A stretch of DNA of 64,000 bases from JAPWJZ01 sp035626855 (GTDB lineage Bacteria; Pseudomonadota; Alphaproteobacteria; Micavibrionales; UBA2020), in contig DASPMW010000128.1 of NCBI GenBank assembly GCA_035626855.1, forward strand, positions 11,920 through 75,919, in the 5' to 3' direction. Shown here one piece after another: positions 49,585 through 57,623 of this stretch. Position 1 is the stretch's first letter. The number at the start of each line of letters is the position of its first letter. Both the position numbers and the translations under genes were made by a program. Below the pieces are notes generated by a model. That model saw only the letters and a program-made list of their open reading frames with translations. It made no database searches and was not told the DNA's origin.

Positions 49585-51822
49585 TTAAGCAGATTTGCCG
49601 GCGAGAAGTTCGTAAATTTTGGCCCGGAGATCCGCCTCGACCACAGGCTTGGGCAGATAGGTATCCATGCCGGCCTTCAGGCACTGTTCCTTGTCGCCGA
49701 TAAAGGCATGGGCGGTCATGCCCATGATCGGCGTGCGCGGGCGGTTCGTTTGGGTTTCTATCCGCCGGATTTCCTGGGTGGCGGTGAAGCCGTCCATCTC
49801 AGGCATTTGCACATCCATGAGGATGAGGTCGAACGGCGTTTCTGCCCATTTATCGACCGCTTCCTTCCCAGTCCGCGCGACATCGTAGGGGCATTTCAGG
49901 GTGTCGAGGAGATAGGAGAGGATGACGATATTGCCTTCGTAGTCGTCGACGATCAGGACGCGTTTCTGGCGAATATCGGCAGGGCGTCCCGGTTCAATAT
50001 CGCCGTCGTCCTCGTCCTGAAGTGGCTGCGGCTCCGCGAGGCGGAGCGGCAGGGTGACGGTAAACAGCGCCCCTTCCTTGGGCTTGCTGTCCACCGTAAT
50101 ATCGCCGCCCATAAGGCGCGCGAGACGCAGCGAAATCGGCAGCCCCAGACCCGTGCCGCCATATTTGCGCGAGACGGAACTGTCCGCCTGCTTGAAGCGC
50201 TCGAAGATAAGCGAGAAGTTCTCGGGCGAAATGCCGATCCCGCTGTCCTGCACGTCTAGGCGGAGCTGTTCGTCGTTTCCATCGCCGATGCGGCGGGCTG
50301 TGACGGCAACGCGGCCTTCCTGCGTGAATTTGATGGCATTGCCGATAAGGTTGATAAGAATCTGGCGGAGGCGCACGGGATCGCCCAGCATCTGCAGCCC
50401 GCGGACCGCATTATAGTCAAACGTAAAGCGGATTCCTTTTTCCGACGCCTTCACCGAAAAGATACTGACGACCTGCTCAAACAGCGCCTGCAGGTCGAAC
50501 GCCTTTTCGGCGAGCTCCAGTTCGCCGCTTTCGATCTTGGAGAAATCGAGGATATCGTTGATCAGGTCCTTGAGCGAGGCCGTGCTCGAGCTGAGGGTGC
50601 GCACCAGCTGCCGCTGGCGGGAATCAAGCCCGGCTTGCGTATTCTCGAAGATCTCGGCGATGCCGGAAATGGCGGTGAGCGGAGTCCGTATTTCGTGGCT
50701 CATATGGGCGAGGAATTCCGTCTTGGCGCGGTTCGCCTTTTCCGCGCGCTCCTTCGCGCGTTCCAGTTTTTCTTCATACGCCTTGATATGGGTGATGTCG
50801 GTATGCGCGCCGACGATGCGATAGGCATGGCCCGCGCTGTCATATACGGCGCGGCCGCGGGCATTGACCCATATCCAGCGGCCCGTCCGGTGCCGCAGGC
50901 GGAACACACCTAGGTATTCGCCTGTTTCTCCGGCACGGTACTGCTCGATCAGGCCTAATACCCGCTCCTTGTCTTCCGGGTGTATCAGGTCCCCAAAAGA
51001 AGCGAGCGCCCCCTGCACCGGCAGGTCGTCATACCCCAGCATGGCGAGGTACTGCTTCGAATAAAAAGCCCTGTCGCGCTGGAAATTCCATTCAAAAAAG
51101 CCGTCGCTCGACCCTTCGATCGCGAGGCGGAAGGCCTGTTCGGAATCCGCAAGCTCGCGTTCCGCGCGGTCACGCGCCATCCGCGCGCGCAGGTACCAGG
51201 CGTTAATGACCATGAACAGCACCGCCATCGCGATGCAGCAGATAAGGATGCGCTCAATGGCGCGCCGGCGCAGCTCCGCCAGCCCGGTACGCTGGTCGCC
51301 AAGCAATTTCTGGGATTCGAGCAGAATATCCCTGTTTACCCGCGCGAGATCGCCGCGCAGGTTTTCGGCCGCGATAATTCCTGATTTTTTGCCCGGCGCG
51401 GCGAATTGCGCGTCAAGGCTGGTCGTGTATTTGAGGAAATAGTCATGCAGTTCCTCCAGCCGGCTCGGCGACAGGCCGGGCAGGGCCGCCATGAGCCGGT
51501 CGATATCGGCGAGTGTGTCCGATACTTCCGCCTTTGCCTGCGTATAATCAGCGGCGAATTTACGGTTGGCGGTCAGGGCGTAGCCGCGGGCGGCCGCGAT
51601 CATCTGTTCGACCCGCAGTCCGAAGTCCTGGTTTTTCCGCATGGCCGTTTCAGCATGCTCGACCCCCAGGATTGCCGTGTCTATCTGACGCGCGCCCGTC
51701 AACAAAAAGCCGGCGATCATGCCGAAACTCGCCAGAATGACGAGCAGCAGGAATAGGTAATTACGGTAGGTGGTGAGCAGCGTGCGGATGGGGGCCTGCC
51801 TTGCTGGTGGACGCAGTCCCAA
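49585..51822 (-). CDS. Hybrid sensor histidine kinase with PAS and receiver domains
   Basis: About 745 residues. Two membrane segments (near residues 20-40 and 195-215) flank a helical periplasmic sensor of CHASE3 type. A PAS domain follows (about 235-355, ending IVGAHTDITHIKAYEEKL). The HisKA helix has the phospho-His in FLAHMSHEIRTPL near 380. The ATPase has LINLIGNAIKF, DSGIGI and GGTGLGLPIS. A receiver domain has Asp in LILMDVQMPEMDGF near 670. The only upstream ATG (51855) lies in the arm of a terminator, so I place the start at the TTG at 51822. There is no ribosome binding site at either. Ligand unknown. Confidence 0.9.
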   Translation of the reverse strand: MGLRPPARQAPIRTLLTTYRNYLFLLLVILASFGMIAGFLLTGARQIDTAILGVEHAETAMRKNQDFGLRVEQMIAAARGYALTANRKFAADYTQAKAEVSDTLADIDRLMAALPGLSPSRLEELHDYFLKYTTSLDAQFAAPGKKSGIIAAENLRGDLARVNRDILLESQKLLGDQRTGLAELRRRAIERILICCIAMAVLFMVINAWYLRARMARDRAERELADSEQAFRLAIEGSSDGFFEWNFQRDRAFYSKQYLAMLGYDDLPVQGALASFGDLIHPEDKERVLGLIEQYRAGETGEYLGVFRLRHRTGRWIWVNARGRAVYDSAGHAYRIVGAHTDITHIKAYEEKLERAKERAEKANRAKTEFLAHMSHEIRTPLTAISGIAEIFENTQAGLDSRQRQLVRTLSSSTASLKDLINDILDFSKIESGELELAEKAFDLQALFEQVVSIFSVKASEKGIRFTFDYNAVRGLQMLGDPVRLRQILINLIGNAIKFTQEGRVAVTARRIGDGNDEQLRLDVQDSGIGISPENFSLIFERFKQADSSVSRKYGGTGLGLPISLRLARLMGGDITVDSKPKEGALFTVTLPLRLAEPQPLQDEDDGDIEPGRPADIRQKRVLIVDDYEGNIVILSYLLDTLKCPYDVARTGKEAVDKWAETPFDLILMDVQMPEMDGFTATQEIRRIETQTNRPRTPIMGMTAHAFIGDKEQCLKAGMDTYLPKPVVEADLRAKIYELLAGKSA

Positions 51823-51827
51823 TATAT

Positions 51828-51861
51828 AAAAAAATGGTGCTCCGCAGAGCACCATTTTTTT
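51828..51861. terminator. Bidirectional intrinsic terminator with 15-bp stem
   Basis: AAAAAAATGGTGCTC (51828-51842) pairs perfectly with GAGCACCATTTTTTT (51847-51861) around the loop CGCA. It stops the DUF1328 transcript just before the kinase gene begins. Confidence 0.9.
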
Positions 51862-51886
51862 AGCTTTTCACGTTATGTCTATGGAA

Positions 51887-52063
51887 CTAGGCGGGTGGCG
51901 CCTTGCCCTGTAGTGCATGTACCGCATAGGCGACGATAAACAGCACCAAGAAAGCGACAAACAGGATCCGGCCAATTTCCACGGACATTACCGCAAGACC
52001 GCCGAAACCCAGGAATGCCGCGATAACGGCAAGGATCAGAAATGAAAAGGCCCACTGTAACAT
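51887..52063 (-). CDS. DUF1328 (YtjA-like) small membrane protein
   Basis: A 58-residue protein, MLQWAFSFLILAVIAAFLGFGGLA..., with two membrane segments and the family pattern of a first helix ending in GFGGLA and a second IGRILFVAFLVLFIVAYAV. DUF1328 proteins are widespread, often stress-induced, with unknown role. AAGGAGACACGCC before ATG 52063 fixes the start. A GGAAC-N16-GGTT site lies at 52138-52162. A strong terminator follows. Confidence 0.9.
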   Translation of the reverse strand: MLQWAFSFLILAVIAAFLGFGGLAVMSVEIGRILFVAFLVLFIVAYAVHALQGKAPPA

Positions 52064-52137
52064 GGCGTGTCTCCTTTTTCCGGTTAATTTCAGCGACTTA
52101 GCGCAATCATCCGCCACGCCGCCGTGTACGAACCGCT

Positions 52138-52162
52138 AACCCTTTGACGTATAACTTGGTTC
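52138..52162 (-). promoter_or_regulatory. EcfG-type promoter for the DUF1328 gene
   Basis: GGAAC (52158-52162) and GGTT (52138-52141) on the minus strand with 16 bases between, one base off the consensus. It is back to back with the plus-strand site at 52177. Confidence 0.55.
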
Positions 52163-52176
52163 CGGCGCGTATTGAC

Positions 52177-52202
52177 GGAACTATCGATGCTTCCGTTCTG
52201 TT
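52177..52202 (+). promoter_or_regulatory. EcfG-type promoter for the anti-sigma-like gene cluster
   Basis: GGAAC (52177-52181) and TGTT (52199-52202) with 17 bases between, one base off the consensus. The predicted transcription start near 52208 excludes any start codon before 52244 for the next gene. Confidence 0.55.
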
Positions 52203-52243
52203 TGCGAACTAAGGGAGGGCCGCAGCGAGGCGGCTTTTTGAAG

Positions 52244-52489
52244 ATGGGCGAAAAAGACGTCAACGATTACGACATCCAGGCACTTGTGGACGCCCAGCTT
52301 GACTGGGAAGAGGAGAAGAAAGTCTGGCAGGCGATCCAGGCCAATTCCATTCTCCAGCGCCGGTACGAAGAACTCGTGAACCAGAAAAAACTCCTTCTCG
52401 CCTGGTGGGCCTCCGAAAACACGATTGAACCTGTGGAAAAGCCGCTTGATCACCGCCTTTACGCGGTGCAGTCCAGCGAAAAGCATTAG
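52244..52489 (+). CDS. Small anti-sigma-like protein
   Basis: An 81-residue protein, MGEKDVNDYDIQALVDAQLDWEEEKKVWQAIQANSILQRRYEELVNQKKLLLAWW. It resembles the N-terminal helical domain of anti-ECF factors (DE..L.AYLDGELD..E...V...L..D..L...Y..L......L), but without zinc ligands, a membrane segment or a periplasmic part. If correct, it would be a free cytosolic sigma-binding domain, possibly giving feedback on the nearby sigma factor. I chose ATG 52244 because the promoter site lies at 52177-52202. The two genes downstream follow at 12 bases and by overlap. The role is inference from a weak pattern. Confidence 0.5.
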   Translation: MGEKDVNDYDIQALVDAQLDWEEEKKVWQAIQANSILQRRYEELVNQKKLLLAWWASENTIEPVEKPLDHRLYAVQSSEKH

Positions 52490-52501
52490 AAGGGCCGCAA
52501 G

Positions 52502-52747
52502 ATGAACGGTATTACCCGCATCCTTTTAGCGCTTCTCGTCATCGCGGCGATCGTCTGGTTCGTTGAACCGAGCACGGGACGAGAAGCGGCCGAGGGAATG
52601 CGCACGAGCGTCCGTGAATCCGTAAAGAATACCAAAGAGCGCTTGAACAGCAGCGTCGATGCAGCCAAGCAGGATATGCAGACAATCCGGTCGCGTGTGA
52701 CCAAGGGAGCGAATGATGCAAGAGACAATCAATCCGACCGTCCGTGA
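52502..52747 (+). CDS. Small membrane-anchored helical protein
   Basis: An 81-residue protein with one N-terminal membrane segment (ITRILLALLVIAAIVWFV, residues 4-21). A charged amphipathic helix follows (RTSVRESVKNTKERLNSSVDAAKQDMQTIRSRVTKGANDARD), like YtxH or DUF883-type stress proteins, but here the anchor is at the N-terminus. AGAAGG before the ATG is the binding site. It overlaps the YflT-like gene by 35 bases, so they are coupled. Function unknown. Confidence 0.7.
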   Translation: MNGITRILLALLVIAAIVWFVEPSTGREAAEGMRTSVRESVKNTKERLNSSVDAAKQDMQTIRSRVTKGANDARDNQSDRP

Positions 52748-53291
52748 GGCCGTTGGCGTCTTTAACGACGCCCGAAAGCTGCAGCACGCCCTCGATGCCC
52801 TCGAAGAGCGCGGATTCATGCGGCAGGAGATCGGCGTCTATGCGAACGAGCTGAGCCCGCTTGCGCAGGACAGCGAGCTCGGTCGGCATGCGGATGACGT
52901 CAAGGATGATCCTTCGGCGGAGCGTCAGGTGCCGATTCCCGTCGAAATCCTGGGAGAAATGGAAGGCTCGCTGATCGGCGCGCCCATGTATATCTCGGCC
53001 GTGGGCGGCGCTGTTGCCGCAGCAGCTGCCGGCGCCTCAATACTTTTCATTATTGCCGCGGCGGTGACGGCAGGTGTTGCCGGCGCGCTTGTCGGGTACG
53101 GCCTCGCCAAAGTGCTCGGGCGTCGTTACCAGGAATCCCTGAACGCGCAGATGCGTCGTGGCGGGGTTGTGGTATGGGTTTCGGTGCGGGAGGATAAAAT
53201 GCAGGACGTCGCGGTTGACGTGCTGCGGCAGTTCTCGGCACAGGACATCCATGTTCATGACGTGCCGCTGCACGGCCGGACGATTAACTGA
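52713..53291 (+). CDS. YflT-like general stress protein with glycine-zipper membrane hairpin
   Basis: A 192-residue protein. Residues 12-45 (EAVGVFNDARKLQHALDALEERGFMRQEIGVYANE) resemble the YflT/general-stress-17M fold. Residues 90-135 are a Gly/Ala-rich hydrophobic hairpin (YISAVGGAVAAAAAGASILF and AGVAGALVGYGLAKVLG). The tail VVVWVSVREDKMQDVAVDVLRQFSAQDIHVHD looks like a second copy of the beta-alpha unit. Two ATGs (52713 and 52716) open it after AAGGGAG. It overlaps the previous gene and ends over the last eight bases of treY. Probably part of the same stress transcript. Confidence 0.72.
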   Translation: MMQETINPTVREAVGVFNDARKLQHALDALEERGFMRQEIGVYANELSPLAQDSELGRHADDVKDDPSAERQVPIPVEILGEMEGSLIGAPMYISAVGGAVAAAAAGASILFIIAAAVTAGVAGALVGYGLAKVLGRRYQESLNAQMRRGGVVVWVSVREDKMQDVAVDVLRQFSAQDIHVHDVPLHGRTIN

Positions 53292-55680
53292 TTTTCCCGA
53301 CAGCCACCGGAAATTTGCCGAATAGCAAACTCAGCTCGCTGAACTGCGCAGACGTTAGCGTTTCTTCTGCCAATTGGTCCTCCACGGCCTGATCCCCCCC
53401 GATGACCAGATTCGTTCCGGCCCAACCATCCCGGCGCGCGAGCCTTTCATCCCAATCATAACGCCCAGCAAACCGCGGAACCGCAACGATGAGACTGACG
53501 CCGCCGCCGTCCAGCCGAAGCGCGACAACACTGTCGGCATCGGGGCCTTCGACTTCCACTTTGGAAATCCTCAGATCCGCGCAGCCAAACGGCGACTCCC
53601 GCCGCAGCGCCAACAGCTTGCGAGTCAATGCAAGCTTGACGGCGCCGGTATGCCAGTCTTCCCGCAGCGCGGACAGGCCTCGTGCGTCCGCCGCCAACTC
53701 CGCCAGTCCCGCATAATCCACGGCGCGGCGGTTGTCAGGATCGACCAGGCTGAAATCCCAGCCTTCATTGCCCTGATAGATATCGGGAACGGCGGGCGAC
53801 AGAAGCTTGAGCGTAAGGGCGGCGAGCGCGTTGACAGCCCCCGCAGGGGCAAGCCGGCGGCAGAAGCTGCTCGTCAGCTGCCGGAGGTCCGCGCTATCGA
53901 GCAGCGCGTCGATAAACTGCGCCATCTCCTTCTCGTAGGCCGCGTTCGGCTTATCCCAGCCGGTTGCCAGCGTGGCTTCGTGGACCGACTTCACCATGTA
54001 ATCCTGCAGCCGCCGGCGATAGGTTTCGTCAATCGCGTCATCGAGGGGCCAAGTACCGACGACAGCCTGATAGAAGAAATAGCGCATCGCGGGATCATTA
54101 AAGAGCCGGGTCGCCTTGTCCGCCGCCGCGACGAAGGCAAACCATTCTTCGGGCATGTCAGCCAGGGCGTAAAGACGCGCGCGCGTGTCCTCCGACCGTT
54201 TCGTGTCATGCGTGCTGGATGCGTTTAGCGAAACGGGCCATTTTACGTGGCGCGCCTGGGTCCACCGGACATATTCGGCAGGGTCATTCGCTTCCGCCGA
54301 CAGCTCCGGCTTGCATCCCACTTCATTCAAAGCCGCGAGCGGCGTGTAGCGGTAATGGGCGCGGTCCTCCAGCCCCTTGGCCATCGCGGGGCCGGTCAAT
54401 TGCTGCCAGGCGTTGCGCGCGGCATGCTGCTTATCCGTTGCAGGGGAGAGCAGGGCATGCAGGTATTTTTCGCCAAGCTCCTGCCACTTTTCCCCATAGG
54501 CGTCGCGCGCGGCAGCCGCCGCCTCTTCGAGGTACCCGGTATCCGCGGGGTTCTCGAAATCATAGGTACGGTAAACCGGAAGGCAAACCGTGAGCCCATG
54601 CAGGAATTGGGTGGCTGCGGGAATTTCTTCCGGTGCGCCGGCGAGCAGTTCCGCGACGCGGCGCAGTTCGGCGGGGAACAGCGTATCCAGCACTTCTTCC
54701 TTGCACTGCCGGACGCAGGTCGCGAAGTCCGGCCAAGGCGCCGCGGTGTATGTTTTCCAGCGGCGCTCGAGCGCGGCGAAACCCGCGGCGTTTGTCAGCA
54801 GGCTGTTGACCTGGCCGATGAACTCGTAGCCGGTCGTGCCGCGCACATTCCAGTCCGGCAGCTCTTCCGCCTCATCGACGATTTTTTCCACCCATACATT
54901 GTCGAAGCTTTGCCCGAGCCGTTGCAGATATTCGCGCGGCCGGGACAAACCGTCGATATGATCGACGCGCACGCCGCCGAGCGCGGTTAAACTTTTTTTC
55001 AGGTTAAACAGCTTCTCGTGGGTTCGCGCGAAGACGGGTTCATCTTCGACCCGCAACCCGATGAGCGAGGACACGGCGAAAAAACGCCTGTAGCTCATAT
55101 GCTCCGTGGTCTGCGTCCACGGGACAAGCCTGTAATGCTGCGCCTCCGCCAGTTGCGCGAGGTCGCTGCCCTCTCCCGCCAGGGGAAAGCAATGCTCGCC
55201 GTATTTCATGCTCAGGCTATCGCCCTGGCGGGACAGCGCGATCTCGCCCGATTTCACCAAAGCATCGAATGCCTCGCCCAGCACGGGCAGGTGAATTTTT
55301 CCGTCAGTGCCGACGAACAGGTCGAAGAAGTGCCAGTATTCGGATTCTTTTCCTTTATGCAGCACGTCGCGCCAATAAGGGTTGTCGCAGGAAGCCGCCA
55401 TATGGTTCGGAACGATATCGATGATGATCCCGAGCCCGGCTTCTTTCGCGCGGCGGTCGAGTTCGAGCAGGGCCTTTTCCCCGCCCCGTTCCCCGCTCAC
55501 GCGCGCAAAATCGACGACGTCATAGCCGTGATTGCTGCCGGGCGTCGATTCCATGACGGGTGACAGATACAGGTGCGAAATATTAAGGCCGCGCAGGTAA
55601 TCGACAAGCTTTGCCGCGTCGTTAAAGGTGAAATCGCGCCAAAGCTGCAGGCGATAGGTGGCGGTCAGGGGCGGATTCAT
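53284..55680 (-). CDS. treY: Malto-oligosyltrehalose synthase
   Basis: A 798-residue GH13 enzyme that turns the reducing end of maltodextrins into a trehalosyl unit. YRLQLWRDFTFNDAAKLVDYLRGLNISHLYLSPVMESTPGSNHGYDV opens it. IIIDIVPNHMA, RRFFAVSSLIGLRVEDEPVF, GVRVDHIDGLSRPREYL with the catalytic Asp near residue 240, and SLNASSTHDTKRSEDTRARL are family marks. VPDIYQGNEGWDFSLVDPDNRR is near the end. The ATG start overlaps the stop of treZ by four bases, so both enzymes come from one message. That message is driven by the stress promoter upstream of treZ. Confidence 0.95.
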   Translation of the reverse strand: MNPPLTATYRLQLWRDFTFNDAAKLVDYLRGLNISHLYLSPVMESTPGSNHGYDVVDFARVSGERGGEKALLELDRRAKEAGLGIIIDIVPNHMAASCDNPYWRDVLHKGKESEYWHFFDLFVGTDGKIHLPVLGEAFDALVKSGEIALSRQGDSLSMKYGEHCFPLAGEGSDLAQLAEAQHYRLVPWTQTTEHMSYRRFFAVSSLIGLRVEDEPVFARTHEKLFNLKKSLTALGGVRVDHIDGLSRPREYLQRLGQSFDNVWVEKIVDEAEELPDWNVRGTTGYEFIGQVNSLLTNAAGFAALERRWKTYTAAPWPDFATCVRQCKEEVLDTLFPAELRRVAELLAGAPEEIPAATQFLHGLTVCLPVYRTYDFENPADTGYLEEAAAAARDAYGEKWQELGEKYLHALLSPATDKQHAARNAWQQLTGPAMAKGLEDRAHYRYTPLAALNEVGCKPELSAEANDPAEYVRWTQARHVKWPVSLNASSTHDTKRSEDTRARLYALADMPEEWFAFVAAADKATRLFNDPAMRYFFYQAVVGTWPLDDAIDETYRRRLQDYMVKSVHEATLATGWDKPNAAYEKEMAQFIDALLDSADLRQLTSSFCRRLAPAGAVNALAALTLKLLSPAVPDIYQGNEGWDFSLVDPDNRRAVDYAGLAELAADARGLSALREDWHTGAVKLALTRKLLALRRESPFGCADLRISKVEVEGPDADSVVALRLDGGGVSLIVAVPRFAGRYDWDERLARRDGWAGTNLVIGGDQAVEDQLAEETLTSAQFSELSLLFGKFPVAVGKIS

Positions 55681-57479
55681 TTGCGATACACCAGCACGCT
55701 ATAGGGTTGAAGCGTGACGATCCCGTTCTCGACCGGCGCATCCGCGCGGCGGGAATTGAGAATGACAGCGCCCGCATCATACTCAAACTGGTGTGTCGCG
55801 GGCTGCTCGCCGAAATTGAGCAGCGCCGTCACCTCTGCGCGGTCCTTCCGGTAGCGCAACACGATCAGGTCCTGTCCCGCATCATGATGAACGCCGAGAT
55901 CCCAGAGCCGGATTTCCCGGGACAGCGCGATCAGTGATTTATACCACTGAAACATATCGTCGCCGGGACTGTCAGGCGCAGGCACCTTGTCGTGCAGCAC
56001 GCAGGCCTCAAATGTTTCCGGCGCGCCGGGATCGGGGGCTTCGTCCCGCCAGCCGAAAGCCTCCCATTCTTTCTTGCGGCCTTCCCGCATCGCTTCGAGA
56101 AGCTTCTTCGAATGATGGCTGACGAAATAGGAAAAGGGCTGCTTGGAGGCGAATTCCTCCCCCATGAAGATAAGAGGCGTGAAAGGCGACAGCAGGACGG
56201 CGGCGGCAGCAAGCTTGCTGCGGCCCTGGGTGATGAGCTGGTCGACGCGGTCGCCCTTCAGCCTGTTGCCGACCTGGTCGTGGTTCTGCAATTCCGCGAT
56301 CAGCCGGTTACGCGCGATGCCATGATAGGATTTTCCATGGCGGCGGCGGCGGAAGGGCGAATAGTCGCCGGCGAAGGCAACGCCTTCCCGGTAAATGCGC
56401 GCGAGCTGCGCCGTGCCGCCATAATCCGCATAATAACCGTCTTTTTCTCCGGTCAGGGTAACATGCAGCGCATGGTGGAAATCATCCGCCCATTGCGCGT
56501 CCATGCCATGTCCGTTCTGGTCCGGAGCGGCAAGCAGGCGCGGGTCGTTCATGTCGGATTCCGCGATCAGGATCAACGGGCGCCCCATGCGTTCTTCGGC
56601 CGCCGTTTTCAGCCGCGAGACTTCCTCGAGGAACGTGATCGGCGCATTGTCGAAGATCATCTGCACCGCATCGAGCCGCAAGCCGTCGAAATGGTATTCG
56701 GTCAGCCATTGCCAGACTGTCTGCAGGAAATAATGTCGGACATGGTCGTTTTCCGGGCCGTCAAAATTCAGCGCGACGCCCCAGGGGATCGTATATTTCT
56801 CGTTGGTGTAGGGGCCGCAGGCGAACAGCGTGTTGCCCTCTGGCCCAAGGTGGTTGTAAACAACGTCGAGAATGATAGCGAGGCCGGCGGCATGGCAGGC
56901 ATCCACCAGCGCCTTCAACGCCTGCGGCCCGCCATAGCTATGCTGCACGGCATGGGGAAATACCCCGTCATAACCCCAGTTGCGCGCGCCGGAAAATTGC
57001 GAGACGGGCATCAGCTCGATCGTCGTGATGCCGAGCGATTTCAGACGGGGCAGGTCCTCGATGATGCCCTGGAAATCGTGACGGGAGGAAAATGCCCCCG
57101 CATGGACTTCGTAAATGACCCATTCCCCGTAGGGAATGCCTTTCCACGCCGCGTCCTGCCAGCCATATTCCGTTGCAACAACGGCGGAGGGTCCGAACAC
57201 GTCCTCAGGCTGGTAACGTGAGGCCGGGTCTGGCGAGGTCTTGCCGTCCAGGACGTACATATATTTATCCCCGGGCCCGCGATCTGGAAAATGCCCCGTG
57301 AAGTACCCCTCGCTGCTGTCGAGTGGTGACGGCTCCCCGCCGTTCCAGATGATCTGCGCTTTCCCCACATCCGGTGCCCAGAGGCGGGTATGGACCCCCT
57401 CCCCGGGAACGAAGGTCGCACCAAGCCGGCGCCGATAGTCGGTGCACTGCTGTATTCTGTAATCTGTAAGCGGATTCAC
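55677..57479 (-). CDS. treZ: Malto-oligosyltrehalose trehalohydrolase
   Basis: About 600 residues, a GH13 enzyme releasing trehalose from the product of TreY. It has an N-terminal carbohydrate-binding domain (RLGATFVPGEGVHTRLWAPDVGKAQI). The catalytic barrel carries GITTIELMPVSQFSGARNWGYDGVFPHAVQHSYGG, IILDVVYNHLGPEGN, FDGLRLDAVQMIFD with the catalytic Asp, LIAESDMNDPRL with Glu, and LQNHDQVGNRLKGDRV. The start is either GTG 57479 or TTG 57503. A perfect stress promoter at 57509-57534 puts the transcription start near 57503, so I prefer the GTG, although a leaderless TTG is not excluded. Confidence 0.94.
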   Translation of the reverse strand: MNPLTDYRIQQCTDYRRRLGATFVPGEGVHTRLWAPDVGKAQIIWNGGEPSPLDSSEGYFTGHFPDRGPGDKYMYVLDGKTSPDPASRYQPEDVFGPSAVVATEYGWQDAAWKGIPYGEWVIYEVHAGAFSSRHDFQGIIEDLPRLKSLGITTIELMPVSQFSGARNWGYDGVFPHAVQHSYGGPQALKALVDACHAAGLAIILDVVYNHLGPEGNTLFACGPYTNEKYTIPWGVALNFDGPENDHVRHYFLQTVWQWLTEYHFDGLRLDAVQMIFDNAPITFLEEVSRLKTAAEERMGRPLILIAESDMNDPRLLAAPDQNGHGMDAQWADDFHHALHVTLTGEKDGYYADYGGTAQLARIYREGVAFAGDYSPFRRRRHGKSYHGIARNRLIAELQNHDQVGNRLKGDRVDQLITQGRSKLAAAAVLLSPFTPLIFMGEEFASKQPFSYFVSHHSKKLLEAMREGRKKEWEAFGWRDEAPDPGAPETFEACVLHDKVPAPDSPGDDMFQWYKSLIALSREIRLWDLGVHHDAGQDLIVLRYRKDRAEVTALLNFGEQPATHQFEYDAGAVILNSRRADAPVENGIVTLQPYSVLVYRK

Positions 57480-57508
57480 GGGTTTTCCCAATGGTTTGGA
57501 CAAAGGTT

Positions 57509-57534
57509 AACGCGACCGGCGGCTTAGGCGTTCC
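57509..57534 (-). promoter_or_regulatory. EcfG-type promoter for treZ-treY
   Basis: GGAAC (57530-57534) and CGTT (57509-57512) on the minus strand with exactly 17 bases between, a perfect consensus match. It is back to back with another perfect site 28 bases away. Confidence 0.8.
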
Positions 57535-57562
57535 ATATACAATTTTATAATGCTGCATCGCA

Positions 57563-57588
57563 GGAACATTCCAAGCGCGGAGGTCGTT
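57563..57588 (+). promoter_or_regulatory. EcfG-type promoter for the ferritin-like gene and glgX-glgB
   Basis: GGAAC (57563-57567) and CGTT (57585-57588) with exactly 17 bases between, a perfect match, 35 bases ahead of the ATG at 57624. Confidence 0.8.
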
Positions 57589-57623
57589 AGGGGATTGGCG
57601 TTTCGAACACGAACGAGGGTAGC

